Origin: Flavobacterium circumlabens
Lineage (GTDB): Bacteria > Bacteroidota > Bacteroidia > Flavobacteriales > Flavobacteriaceae
NCBI RefSeq assembly: GCF_004345565.1
Contig: NZ_SLWA01000001.1
Span: 653,892 to 717,891 of the forward strand
Reading direction: 5' to 3'
DNA: 64,000 bases
Shown in pieces: positions 49,704 through 58,629 of the stretch; position 1 is the stretch's first letter; each line of letters begins with the position of its first letter. A model generated the notes under the pieces. The model saw nothing but the letters and a program-made list of their open reading frames with translations, did not search any database and was not told the origin of the DNA. A program made the translations under genes and the position numbers.

Positions 49704-50744
49704 CTAAAGAACAATAACCTTTTGCTGCGCAGCACTCGCAATAGCAGCTTCGATAATCTGCATTACTTTTACACCGTCTTGTGCCGTAACCGGTTCTGTT
49801 TTATCATTTGCAATTGATTCGTAAACACCATCAAAAAATGAAAAATAATTCCCCTGAAGTGTTGGTACTTTTTCACGCACTTCCTTTCCGTTAATTTCGG
49901 TATGCAAAAGGCCCTGCAAACTTTCCGATTCTGTTCCCCAGAATGCTGAATCTGGTTTTTTACCGAGTTTTAAATCGTCTTCCTGAACATCCCCGCGAGG
50001 TTTCAGGAAAGATCCTTTTTTTCCGTGAATAGTATAGGCGGGATTCGCTTCCCTGACAAAGAAACTTGCTTTTAAACGAACTCTGAATTCACTATAAATC
50101 AATACCAAATCGATCCAGTCGTCTACTAAAGAATTTTCCCGGGTCACTCTGATATCACCAAAAACAGCTTTCGGTGAACCAAACAAAGCAAGAGCCTGAT
50201 CGATTAAATGGGGTCCCAAATCCTTCAGAATTCCGGCGCCATCGTTAACGGTTTCTTTATGTGATTTCGGGCTCAGCAACGGATTGTATCTGTCAAAATG
50301 AAATTCAGCTTCGACCAAATCTCCTAAAACTCCATCATTGATTATTTTTTGAACGGTTTTGAAATCACTGTCCCAGCGTCGGTTCTGAAAAACGGCCAAC
50401 TTCAGTCCTTTGTCTTTTGCAATTTTTGCCAGTTCTTGGGCTTCCGCTACAGTGGTTGTAAATGCTTTTTCGACAACGGCATGTTTTCCGGCCAATAGTA
50501 CTTTTTTTGCATATTCGTAATGGGTCCCAACCGGTGTGTTTACGATGACCAAATCGACATCGTCTGCCAGTAAATCATCAATGGAAGAGTAGCTTTTTAC
50601 GGTGGGATAATCTTCCTGAATGAGTTTTTTGCTTCTTTCCCAGGAACCTAATAATTCAAATCCCGGATGAAGGTTTAAAAACGGGGCATGAAAAACTTTC
50701 CCCGACATTCCGTATGATAATAGTGCTGTTTTTATTTTTTGCAT
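49704..50744 (-). CDS. Gfo/Idh/MocA family oxidoreductase
   Basis: 346 residues, cytoplasmic. N-terminal Rossmann domain (LLSYGMSGKVFHAPFL), active-site block VVEKAFTTTVAEAQEL with the EK pair, and C-terminal alpha/beta domain with FHFDRYNP. This layout is close to YdgJ/IolW-type scyllo-inositol dehydrogenases from memory, but the substrate is open. Monocistronic, flanked by repeats. Confidence 0.88.
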   Translation of the reverse strand: MQKIKTALLSYGMSGKVFHAPFLNLHPGFELLGSWERSKKLIQEDYPTVKSYSSIDDLLADDVDLVIVNTPVGTHYEYAKKVLLAGKHAVVEKAFTTTVAEAQELAKIAKDKGLKLAVFQNRRWDSDFKTVQKIINDGVLGDLVEAEFHFDRYNPLLSPKSHKETVNDGAGILKDLGPHLIDQALALFGSPKAVFGDIRVTRENSLVDDWIDLVLIYSEFRVRLKASFFVREANPAYTIHGKKGSFLKPRGDVQEDDLKLGKKPDSAFWGTESESLQGLLHTEINGKEVREKVPTLQGNYFSFFDGVYESIANDKTEPVTAQDGVKVMQIIEAAIASAAQQKVIVL

Positions 50745-50829
50745 TTTCGTTTCGTTTTTTTGTCACGGATTATTGTGATTGAAAATTTCTTTTGCCATAG
50801 ATTTTGTGATTAAAAAAAGATTTTTTTTT

Positions 50830-50925
50830 GCCACTAATTTCACAAATTTCCGCGAATTAATTTAGCTTTTTTACACGCACTGATTTGTGAAAATTCGTGA
50901 ATCCCGATAGCTATCGGGAGTGGCC
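50830..50925. repeat. Extragenic palindrome, family A, with embedded CCCGATAGCTATCGGG
   Basis: Left arm GCCACTAATTTCACAAATTT, right arm GATTTGTGAAAATTCGTGAA. The distal end contains the perfect 16-bp palindrome CCCGATAGCTATCGGG (50903-50918) followed by AGTGGC. It lies before the Old Yellow Enzyme gene. Confidence 0.75.
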
Positions 50926-50971
50926 AACTTTTTTCAATCCTTTTAATCAAAATAATCTGTAGCAAAAAAAA

Positions 50972-52042
50972 TTAAATCTTAGCGCGTTCGTATTGTTTGG
51001 GCCACTGAATATCGTCGTTTAGTTCTTTGGCGAAATCCAAAGGCAGATTTGGGTTTCTTAAAGATTCTCTCGCGAATAAAATTAAATCGGCCTGACCGTT
51101 ATTTAGAATTTCTTCGGCTTGTTGGGCTTCGGTAATTAGACCTACGGCCCCTGTCAGAATAGTTGCTTCTTTTTTGATTTTTTCAGCAAAAGAAACCTGA
51201 TAGCCGGGACCAATCTGAATTTTTTGGTGCGATACTAATCCTCCGGAAGAAACATCGATAAGATCTACTCCTTTATCTTTTAATATTTTCGAAAGCTTTA
51301 CAGATTCTTCGGGATTCCATCCTCCTTCTGCCCAGTCTGTTGCTGAAATTCGAACGAATAACGGCAAATCTGAGGGCCATTCCGACTGAACGGCTTCGAC
51401 AATTTCTAACGTAAAACGGATTCTGTTTTCAAAACTTCCTCCGTATTCGTCGGTTCTGACATTCGTTAAAGGCGATAAAAACTGGTGTAGTAAATAACCG
51501 TGTGCCCCATGAATTTCCACAACCTTATACCCCGCTTCAACAGCCCTTTTGGTCGCTGCTTTGAAATCTGAAACTACTTTTCGGATTCCGTTTTGGTCTA
51601 AAGCTTCCGGAAGAAACGGTTCACCATCGTGATACGGAATCGCACTCGCAGAAACGGTCTGCCATCCGCCCTGAGCAAAATCTAATTTTTTATTGCCTTC
51701 CCACGGAGCCGAAACACTGGCTTTTCGTCCGGCATGCGCCAACTGAATTCCGGGAATGGAGTTTTGAGAAACGATAAATTCGTTGATCTGTTTTAATTTT
51801 TGAATGTGCTCATCTTTCCAGATTCCTAAGTCTGAAGGAGAAATTCTGGCTTCGGGAGAAACGGATGTCGCTTCCTGAATAATCAAACCTGCTCCACCGC
51901 TAGCGCGGCTTCCCAAGTGAACCAAATGCCAGTCGTTTGCAAATCCGTCAACTGCGGAATACTGGCACATAGGCGAAATAACGATTCTGTTTTTTAAGGT
52001 AATTTTTTTTATTGTAAGTGGAGATAATAATAATGAAGCCAT
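50972..52042 (-). CDS. namA: Old Yellow Enzyme, YqjM/NamA-like NADPH dehydrogenase
   Basis: 356 residues. FMN-binding TIM barrel of the OYE family; YqjM-type features are the MCQYSA active-site Cys motif at the N-terminus, HGAHGYLLHQFLSP with the HxxH substrate-binding pair, and C-terminal VGLITEAQQAEEIL and FARESLRNP. It reduces activated alkenes. Monocistronic; the name is given by family. Confidence 0.92.
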   Translation of the reverse strand: MASLLLSPLTIKKITLKNRIVISPMCQYSAVDGFANDWHLVHLGSRASGGAGLIIQEATSVSPEARISPSDLGIWKDEHIQKLKQINEFIVSQNSIPGIQLAHAGRKASVSAPWEGNKKLDFAQGGWQTVSASAIPYHDGEPFLPEALDQNGIRKVVSDFKAATKRAVEAGYKVVEIHGAHGYLLHQFLSPLTNVRTDEYGGSFENRIRFTLEIVEAVQSEWPSDLPLFVRISATDWAEGGWNPEESVKLSKILKDKGVDLIDVSSGGLVSHQKIQIGPGYQVSFAEKIKKEATILTGAVGLITEAQQAEEILNNGQADLILFARESLRNPNLPLDFAKELNDDIQWPKQYERAKI

Positions 52043-52147
52043 ATTTTGTAACTTTTAATAGTTCTACGCTACCTATTGGGTATGATAGCGTTTAAAAAAG
52101 TAAAGTTAAGGTATCTGCCTAAAAGGAGAAATCTAAATGTTTATTAA

Positions 52148-52163
52148 TTAACAAACATTTAAA
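52148..52163. repeat. Left 16-bp direct repeat flanking the peptide export cluster
   Basis: TTAACAAACATTTAAA, identical to 56995-57010. It overlaps the 3' end of the ABC exporter gene. The same site is part of an imperfect inverted repeat TAAATGTTT (52134-52142) with AAACATTTA (52153-52161), which might also serve as its terminator. Confidence 0.5.
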
Positions 52164-54309
52164 GCAAATGTTGTTTATTCCATAAATTATAATATTCCCT
52201 TTTTTGTTCTAATAAATCGATATGATTTCCGGATTCAACAATGCTTCCATTTTTCATTACCAATATTGTATCTGCATTAGCAATTGTACTTAATCGATGA
52301 GCAATAACGATTACTGTTTTTCCTTGCGATTTAAACTTTTCAATAACTTCATTTACCATATTTTCTGAATTGGTATCTAATGATGATGTGGCTTCATCCA
52401 TTAATAAAATTTCAGGATTTTTGTATAATGCCCTCGCAATTGCAATTCTCTGTTTCTGTCCTCCGGATAACAATGCTCCATTTTCACCAACTTGTGTTTC
52501 AAAACCTTTTGGTAGTTTTTCAACAAATTCAGTAATACCCAGTTGTTTTGATAAATCTAAAATGCTTTGAATATTTGGAAACGAATCTCCCAAAGCAATG
52601 TTTTCTATAATATTTCCTGAAAACAAATTAAGCTGCTGTGGAACAACACCCATAACCTTCCTTAAACTCTTGTAATGTATAAATTGAGTATCATAATTTC
52701 CTATGTAAATTTTACCTTCTTTTATGGGGTATAAATTTTGCAGTAATGAAATCAAAGTTGTTTTTCCGCTGCCACTTTCTCCAACAATAGCTGTTGTTTC
52801 ATTTCTCCTGAATATGGCATTAAAATTTTTAAAAACCTCAACTCTTGACCCATATCGAAAAGAAACATTTTCGAATTTTATATCGCCTATTTTTTCCCTT
52901 TTAATTTCAATTTTGTTCTCAGTTTCTTCGCGTTCCAAATCCATTATTTCAAACAGTCTGTCAGCTGCAATTAATGCATTTTGTGCTGTTTTGTTCATTT
53001 CTATTAGTGAAGCAACTGGAGATGTAAAATAACCTATCAAAGCATAAAAGGAAAATAATTCGCCGGGAGTAATATTTCGATCGATTACATATCCCGATCC
53101 GATCCATATTAATACAACAGTAAATACAGAAGCCAGAATTTGAGTCGATGTATTAGCAAAAAGACCATTTAATCCGGATTTATAAGTAGTAAACAATAAT
53201 TTTACAAATTTATTCTCCGTTCTCAGATTTGAAAATTCTTCAATCCCAAACTCTTTTACAGTCCTGACATGTGTAATACTTTCAACTAACTGAGTTTGAA
53301 GTTCAGCTGCATTCTCCATAATACTTCGTTCTACTTTCTTGTTGAATTTGTTCAGAATAAAATAAATTGTGCTGTAAAATGGAATCACCAGCAAAATAAC
53401 CAAAGCTAATTTCCAATAATAAGTAAACATTAAAGTGAATGAAAAAACAACAATAAAAATATTTACAATCATTTCGATGGCTACCTCATTTATAAACGAA
53501 CGAATTTTTACTGCATCATTTATTCTGGATATTATTTCGCCTATTTGCATCGTATCGAAAAAACGCTGGGGCAGATGCAGCAAGTGCTTATAGTAACCAA
53601 GAATTAATTTCGCATCAATTAATTGCCCCGTTTTCATTACAAAAATGCTTTTTTTAGAGCCGATGTATACCTGAAGCAAAATAATGACAATCATAGAAAT
53701 ACTCAACAAATTGAGTAGATTTCTATTGCCGTCTACCAGAACATAATCCGTTATTTTTTGAATATAAACAGACATCGCCAATCCTAGTACGGTATATACA
53801 ACTGCACCAACTAAAGCCTGAATTAAAATCGTTTTATGTGGCTGAATTAAATTCCAAAAACGTTTTATGGGTGAAGTTTTTTCATTCAATATTTTAAAAT
53901 CTTCATTAGGTGCAAAAAGAATTAATACTCCCGACCATATTTTTTGAAAATCTTCGAAAGTATAAATTTCCATTTTACCAAAACCCGGATCCATAACCGT
54001 TAGTTTAGATTTATCAACTTTATAAATTACAATATAATGATGCAACTGTTCTTTTGTAACGATATGGGCTATTGTGGGAAGCGGAATTTTGTCTAAAGAA
54101 TCAATACCGCCTTTTACTGCTTTGGCAGTAAATCCCATTTTTTCGGCAGCTTCAATAATTCCCAAAACATTCGTACCTCTCTTATCTGTATTGGCATATT
54201 GGCGAATTCTCGCTAGAGGAAGATTAACTTTAAAATGGTTTCCAATAGATGCCAAACAAGCAGCACCACAATCTTTAATATCATGTTGTTTTATTTTAAT
54301 TGAAGCCAT
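52159..54309 (-). CDS. Peptidase-containing ABC exporter (C39 double-glycine peptidase)
   Basis: 716 residues. N-terminal C39 peptidase with C14 (DCGAAC), H91 (LHHYIVIY) and D107 (MDPGFG) as catalytic residues; six-helix membrane domain (about 165-450); ATPase with Walker A GESGSGKTT, signature LSGGQKQRIAIARAL and Walker B LLMDEATSSLD. Such exporters cut leaders after a Gly-Gly motif and export the peptide. It is the last gene of a five-gene minus-strand cluster; the HlyD gene ends directly before its start. Confidence 0.95.
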   Translation of the reverse strand: MASIKIKQHDIKDCGAACLASIGNHFKVNLPLARIRQYANTDKRGTNVLGIIEAAEKMGFTAKAVKGGIDSLDKIPLPTIAHIVTKEQLHHYIVIYKVDKSKLTVMDPGFGKMEIYTFEDFQKIWSGVLILFAPNEDFKILNEKTSPIKRFWNLIQPHKTILIQALVGAVVYTVLGLAMSVYIQKITDYVLVDGNRNLLNLLSISMIVIILLQVYIGSKKSIFVMKTGQLIDAKLILGYYKHLLHLPQRFFDTMQIGEIISRINDAVKIRSFINEVAIEMIVNIFIVVFSFTLMFTYYWKLALVILLVIPFYSTIYFILNKFNKKVERSIMENAAELQTQLVESITHVRTVKEFGIEEFSNLRTENKFVKLLFTTYKSGLNGLFANTSTQILASVFTVVLIWIGSGYVIDRNITPGELFSFYALIGYFTSPVASLIEMNKTAQNALIAADRLFEIMDLEREETENKIEIKREKIGDIKFENVSFRYGSRVEVFKNFNAIFRRNETTAIVGESGSGKTTLISLLQNLYPIKEGKIYIGNYDTQFIHYKSLRKVMGVVPQQLNLFSGNIIENIALGDSFPNIQSILDLSKQLGITEFVEKLPKGFETQVGENGALLSGGQKQRIAIARALYKNPEILLMDEATSSLDTNSENMVNEVIEKFKSQGKTVIVIAHRLSTIANADTILVMKNGSIVESGNHIDLLEQKREYYNLWNKQHLL

Positions 54310-55452
54310 TTATTTTTTACTTGATATTTGTTTTGGATTGAGCCAATTATCTATTTTGTCAAATAATAAATCGAACAAGCTTCTGCGGGTTATTATATAT
54401 CTTGTTGTTAGTGTCATTCCTTTTGAAACACTGGCTTTATAACCGGATTTTAAGTGTAGTGTAGTTGAACTCATGGCACATCGGACTTTAAAAAAAGCCT
54501 GTTCTCCCTGAATCGTTATATTCTGATCAATATCAATTACTTTTCCTTCTAAAAACCCCCATTGATTATAGTTAAAAGCATCAAACTGAAGTTTTACTTT
54601 TTGGTTTTTCTTAATTAAACCAATATCATTTGGAGAAATACTACATTCGGCAATAAGATGTTCTGTAGGTGAAATTGTTGCAATAGATTGTGAAGCACTT
54701 ACAAAAGAACCTTTTTGAATACCTGAATAATTTTCGATTGTACCTGAAATAGGAGCCAAAACTACATAATTGCTTGACTCTACATTTATTTTGGCAACAG
54801 TTCCGGTAAGGTTTTTAAGCCGTTCTTCTAAATCCCTTTTCTGATTCTCCCAAGTTAACTTTTGCTGACTTACAAAACTTTGCAGTGCTTGTTTAGCTAT
54901 ACGTAATTCATAATCGTTTTTCTCAAAATCTGCTTTTGCAATAATATCTTTATCGTATAAAATCTTATTTCGATCATAATTTATTTGCGCTTGTGAGATT
55001 TTGCTTTGCAATTCATTGGTTTCAGACTGAAATCTCAACAATTCTTCTCTTCCTGCAGACGTCTGTAAATCAATTGTTCTATTTTTTAAAATGTTCGAAA
55101 TATCCTTTAGTATTGCTAAAACAGCATCCGATAAGGTGTCCTGGGTTTTTTTATCATTTTCCAGATTTTCTTTAGCAATTTTTAAAATCGTATCTCCTTT
55201 TTTTACCAAACCATTATTTTTTAAATGAATCCAATTAACCTTGCCGCTTACTATTGTAAAAACGGGAACATTATCTATTTTACTTCGAATTATACCACGA
55301 CTCTGGCTGCTTATATCAATTTTAATAATGGGCAGTAATCCCAGAAAAATTATAATTCCTGCAATAACAACAACGTAAATTGAGAAACTCTTTGTTTTGT
55401 TTTTTGAAATAAGGTTTTCCAGTGTATTTATTGGATCTGAACTGAAGTTCAT
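54310..55452 (-). CDS. HlyD-family membrane fusion protein
   Basis: 380 residues. One N-terminal transmembrane helix (about 26-46), biotinyl-lipoyl-like halves (VSGKVNWIHLKNNGLVKKGD and VLAPISGTIENYSGIQKGSFV), a coiled coil between them (about 105-220) and a C-terminal beta barrel. It bridges the exporter to the outer membrane. Its stop and the ATG of the exporter gene abut. Confidence 0.93.
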   Translation of the reverse strand: MNFSSDPINTLENLISKNKTKSFSIYVVVIAGIIIFLGLLPIIKIDISSQSRGIIRSKIDNVPVFTIVSGKVNWIHLKNNGLVKKGDTILKIAKENLENDKKTQDTLSDAVLAILKDISNILKNRTIDLQTSAGREELLRFQSETNELQSKISQAQINYDRNKILYDKDIIAKADFEKNDYELRIAKQALQSFVSQQKLTWENQKRDLEERLKNLTGTVAKINVESSNYVVLAPISGTIENYSGIQKGSFVSASQSIATISPTEHLIAECSISPNDIGLIKKNQKVKLQFDAFNYNQWGFLEGKVIDIDQNITIQGEQAFFKVRCAMSSTTLHLKSGYKASVSKGMTLTTRYIITRRSLFDLLFDKIDNWLNPKQISSKK

Positions 55453-55547
55453 AAAATAAGTATTAGCTTTAAAAGCAAAAAGTTTATGGTAAGCAGTCTT
55501 TCTTGCATTTACCAGATCTATTATAAAAATTCAATAATAGGGAAACA

Positions 55548-56015
55548 TTATTTTTTTTCTGAGTACCTGAATTTATCGAAGTTTTTAGGCAATTCATTTG
55601 TAATGGTTAATTTGTTCGAAGTAAGATTGGCTTTAATTTTTATAACTCTTGTTTTTTCATCAATTTCAACTTCGTCTATACTCCGCATATTAACCAAATC
55701 TAAATGCTGTACTTTGAATTGATATATACCGTTTTTTAGATCAATTATCACATACTCGCTTGCTCTTAGCTGACCTAATGGTTTATCATCAATCCAGATA
55801 TTTAATCTGGCAGTATTATCTATTTTATGTGAAATATCAGCACCATTATAGATGAGTATTTTTCCATTTCCCAATTTATCTAATTCAACCTTCTCAAAAC
55901 CGCCTTTAATAAAAGTATAGTCAGAAGGAATAGATTTTAATCCGCAAGAACAGACTAAAAGCAGTGTTGAAAAAAGTGCTGTTCTTCTTATGGTTTTTAA
56001 AATATTGTTTCGCAT
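55548..56015 (-). CDS. Hypothetical lipoprotein of the peptide export cluster
   Basis: 155 residues. Lipoprotein signal with VCSC as lipobox. The mature part is beta-rich with a PEGA/DUF2846-like appearance (RLNIWIDDKPLGQLRASEYVI in a PEGA-like hairpin, NGIYQFKV). Encoded 92 bp after the precursor peptide and 95 bp before the HlyD gene. It could be an immunity protein or an envelope accessory factor; both are guesses. Confidence 0.75.
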   Translation of the reverse strand: MRNNILKTIRRTALFSTLLLVCSCGLKSIPSDYTFIKGGFEKVELDKLGNGKILIYNGADISHKIDNTARLNIWIDDKPLGQLRASEYVIIDLKNGIYQFKVQHLDLVNMRSIDEVEIDEKTRVIKIKANLTSNKLTITNELPKNFDKFRYSEKK

Positions 56016-56071
56016 TATGATTGTATTAATGTTTGTTTTTAGTAAAGAGTATCCTCAATTATTGTGAATTT

Positions 56072-56099
56072 AAAGAGCCTTGAAAACTCAAGGCTCTTT
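56072..56099 (-). terminator. Hairpin between the precursor peptide and downstream genes, possible attenuator
   Basis: A perfect 12-bp stem, AAAGAGCCTTGA (56072-56083) with TCAAGGCTCTTT (56088-56099). In the minus direction the following T-run is short (TTTAAATTC), so termination may be partial and give more precursor than exporter. A plus-strand role is unlikely since no plus gene precedes it. Confidence 0.6.
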
Positions 56100-56107
56100 A
56101 TTTTAAT

Positions 56108-56356
56108 TTAAAAAATTCCTCCTGTAGTAAGTAAATCGCCTCTAAAATAACCAGTAGAGTTACCAGGAGGATTAGAAACACCTCCCCCAGGCCCATTAAC
56201 TTTTTTACTATTGTTATTAGAAAATAAACCGACTCCTATTATTAATGCTCCAAGTGCAATAAAAGTAAAAAGAGCCCCACCACGTACTTCCTGAACTTCC
56301 TGAAAATCCAGTTCAACTAAATTTAAATCTTCTAAATTCATTACTGCTAATTCCAT
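56108..56356 (-). CDS. Double-glycine leader precursor peptide (bacteriocin-like)
   Basis: 82 residues. Residues 1-27 form a classic leader, NLVELDFQEVQEVRGG, with the Gly-Gly at 26-27 and hydrophobic/acidic residues at the usual -4, -7, -12 positions. The 55-residue core starts with a hydrophobic helix (ALFTFIALGALIIGVGLF) and has a polar Gly/Pro/Asn-rich tail. No Cys, so no lanthionine or disulfide is possible. The C39 exporter in the same cluster fits its processing. Bacteriocin or signalling peptide cannot be decided. An alternative start at Met6 gives an equally good leader. Confidence 0.85.
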   Translation of the reverse strand: MELAVMNLEDLNLVELDFQEVQEVRGGALFTFIALGALIIGVGLFSNNNSKKVNGPGGGVSNPPGNSTGYFRGDLLTTGGIF

Positions 56357-56418
56357 AATTTTAAATTTTAAACGGTTATTAAAAATTTAACAAAATCATT
56401 TTCTCGAGAATTTATTTG

Positions 56419-56739
56419 TCAGAGCAAACTTATAATAGTTCCGTCTAATAAAATTGGACGGAAACTAAAACCTCCAAAAATTTCTTTGGCTTCGTCGTCT
56501 ATAATTGCTTTAAATGAATAACTTAATTCCAGATCGAAAGGAGTTTCATAATAAAAAGTTTCCCTTTTTTTACAATATTTTATTGGTGCCTCTAAAGTTT
56601 TCATTATATCAATCGTATTATATAACTGGCTACGGCTTAAATACATTTTTTTTGCAAATACACAGGGGGTACCCGTTTTTTCAGCAAAAATTAATTGGTG
56701 CATTTTTTTTAAACGCTCTATTTGTTTGATAATATCCAT
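56419..56739 (-). CDS. Small HTH-like protein, probable regulator of the peptide cluster
   Basis: 106 residues. The segment KKMYLSRSQLYNTIDIMKTL looks like a helix-turn-helix, followed by a wing-like EAPIKYCKKRETFYYETP. This arrangement resembles DeoR/WYL-type winged helices. It is the first gene of the minus-strand cluster, 62 bp before the precursor. It likely controls the cluster, though I do not recognise the family firmly. Confidence 0.65.
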   Translation of the reverse strand: MDIIKQIERLKKMHQLIFAEKTGTPCVFAKKMYLSRSQLYNTIDIMKTLEAPIKYCKKRETFYYETPFDLELSYSFKAIIDDEAKEIFGGFSFRPILLDGTIISLL

Positions 56740-56994
56740 AACTCATGTTAGATAAATTAATGAAATACAATATTCTCGTTTACATTCAATAGTAAAAAAG
56801 TTTTTAAACAGATGGAAAATTAATTATAACAGAAATATAAAAAGGCCCGGATTAGTCTTAAAAATACCAGAATAAGACACTTTTAAGAAAGAAAAAGCAG
56901 TTTCTCACTAAAAGGCCCATTAAAAAGAGGAAGGGTTCCTAAAAAAACAAGAAAATAAATCCAAATAGGTTTTAAAAAAACTTAGATACATTTA

Positions 56995-57010
56995 TTAACA
57001 AACATTTAAA
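56995..57010. repeat. Right 16-bp direct repeat flanking the peptide export cluster
   Basis: TTAACAAACATTTAAA, identical to 52148-52163 and in the same orientation. Together they enclose exactly the five minus-strand genes. Confidence 0.5.
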
Positions 57011-57053
57011 ACCTTATGTATTATCTTGCACTATCAAATTAAAATAGAAACGT

Positions 57054-57061
57054 TACTTTTG
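57054..57061 (+). promoter_or_regulatory. Likely -7 element for rseP
   Basis: TACTTTTG matches TAnnTTTG, 30 bp before the ATG. Confidence 0.5.
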
Positions 57062-57090
57062 TGCGTTAAATTACGAACTAAAAATACAAA

Positions 57091-58434
57091 ATGGATATAG
57101 TTATCAAACTCTCTCAATTTCTATTGAGTTTATCTTTACTTATTATTCTTCACGAATTAGGACATTTTATTCCTGCTAAATTATTTAAAACAAGAGTCGA
57201 AAAATTTTACTTATTTTTTGATGTTAAATATTCTCTTCTTAAAAAGAAAATCGGCGAAACAGAATACGGAATCGGATGGTTACCGCTTGGAGGTTATGTA
57301 AAAATCTCCGGAATGATTGACGAAAGCATGGACAAAGAACAAATGGCCCTGCCTCCGCAACCTTGGGAATTTCGTTCTAAACCGGCCTGGCAGCGTTTGA
57401 TTATTATGCTGGGAGGTGTTACGGTAAATTTTATCCTGGCATTTATTATCTATATCGGAATGGCATTTGCTTATGGCGATACTTATGTAGCGAACAGTGA
57501 TCTGAAAGACGGTATTCTGGTTGAAAATCCGGTGATGCTTAAAGCGGGTTTTAAAACGGGAGATAAACTTGTTGCTATAGACGGTAAACAAGTGGTTAAT
57601 TTTGACAGTGATTTAAACATGAACATCATCATGGGTAAACACATATTGATTGAAAGAGACGGAAAACAGCAAACGCTTACTATGCCAACTGATTTTGTAG
57701 ATCAGTTATCGAAATACGAAAAAGGTCTTTTGGTATCAATTCGTACACCTTTTGCGATAAAAGATGTTCCTGCTGAATCTGCCAATAAGGATCTGAAATC
57801 AAAAGATTTAATTGTCAGCATCAACGGTCAACAGGCAAAATACTACGATCAGGCAGTAGCTATTTTAGCAAACAACAAAGGAAAAACAATTCCGGGGGTT
57901 GTTTTACGTGATTTAAAGCAAACTCCTGTTACCCTAAAAGTAGATAAGAACGGAAAATTGGGTGTTGTTGCAGGTGGCGTTGATTTATCTTCTTTAGAAA
58001 AATTAGGCTACTATAAAATAAGCACTAAAGAATATAGTTTCTTCGAATCTATTCCGGTTGGACTTGAAAAAGGGAAAGACCAGTTGGTAGGTTACGGAAA
58101 ACAGCTTAAAATGATTTTTAATCCGGAAACCAAAGCGTACAAACAAGTAGGTGGTTTTGCAGCGATTTTTAACATTTTTCCGAGTTCATGGAGCTGGAAA
58201 GTGTTCTGGTCGATCACGGCTTTATTGTCAATTATGCTTGGTGTTATGAATTTATTGCCAATTCCTGCCCTTGACGGAGGTCATGTGATGTTTTTATTAT
58301 ACGAAATAATCAGCGGCAGAAAACCGAGCGATAAATTCTTAGAGAACGCCCAAATGGTTGGTTTCGTTTTACTTATAGCACTGCTTTTGTTTGCTAACGG
58401 AAATGATATCTACAAGGCAATTGTAGGCAGATAA
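57091..58434 (+). CDS. rseP: Site-2 intramembrane metalloprotease RseP
   Basis: 447 residues. Zinc motif HELGH at 21-25 in the first transmembrane helix and LDGGHVMF (third ligand Asp) in a late helix; two central PDZ-like domains and four transmembrane segments. It cuts anti-sigma factors in regulated intramembrane proteolysis. Monocistronic with its own -7 element; tRNA genes follow. Confidence 0.95.
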   Translation: MDIVIKLSQFLLSLSLLIILHELGHFIPAKLFKTRVEKFYLFFDVKYSLLKKKIGETEYGIGWLPLGGYVKISGMIDESMDKEQMALPPQPWEFRSKPAWQRLIIMLGGVTVNFILAFIIYIGMAFAYGDTYVANSDLKDGILVENPVMLKAGFKTGDKLVAIDGKQVVNFDSDLNMNIIMGKHILIERDGKQQTLTMPTDFVDQLSKYEKGLLVSIRTPFAIKDVPAESANKDLKSKDLIVSINGQQAKYYDQAVAILANNKGKTIPGVVLRDLKQTPVTLKVDKNGKLGVVAGGVDLSSLEKLGYYKISTKEYSFFESIPVGLEKGKDQLVGYGKQLKMIFNPETKAYKQVGGFAAIFNIFPSSWSWKVFWSITALLSIMLGVMNLLPIPALDGGHVMFLLYEIISGRKPSDKFLENAQMVGFVLLIALLLFANGNDIYKAIVGR

Positions 58435-58464
58435 AAATAATTGAGAAAAAGTGCTAAAATATTT

Positions 58465-58493
58465 TTGCGAAATTAAAAAATCAACTATATTTG
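58465..58493 (+). promoter_or_regulatory. Strong consensus promoter of the tRNA-Asn pair
   Basis: TTG (58465-58467), an 18-bp spacer and TATATTTG (58486-58493) match the Bacteroidota -33/-7 consensus closely. It is 24 bp before the first tRNA. Confidence 0.75.
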
Positions 58494-58517
58494 CACTCGC
58501 TAAAAAGAGCAACAACT

Positions 58518-58591
58518 TCCTCCTTAGCTCAGTTGGTTAGAGCATCTGACTGTTAATCAGAGGGTCCTTGGTTCGAGCCCAAGAGGGGGAG
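58518..58591 (+). tRNA. tRNA-Asn (GTT), copy 1
   Basis: 74 nt. Cloverleaf: acceptor TCCTCCT with AGGGGGA, D-arm GCTCAGTTGGTTAGAGC, anticodon loop with CTGTTAA (anticodon GTT), T-arm with GGTTCGAGCC; discriminator G. CCA is not encoded. Confidence 0.97.
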
Positions 58592-58629
58592 CAACTTTTT
58601 TTAGCAAACATATTTACCTTTAAGGTGAT

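Larger units (their letters stand above)
56740..57090. other. 351-bp divergent gap between the peptide cluster and rseP
   Basis: No gene is seen. It contains the right 16-bp direct repeat (56995-57010) and the rseP -7 element (57054-57061). The middle is AT-rich with two AAAAGGCCC words and no clear hairpin. Confidence 0.6.

Noticed and set aside
56108..56356. Bacteroidetocin or pediocin-like peptide
   Set aside because: The core has no YGNG(V/L) box and no cysteines; only the leader type is shared.
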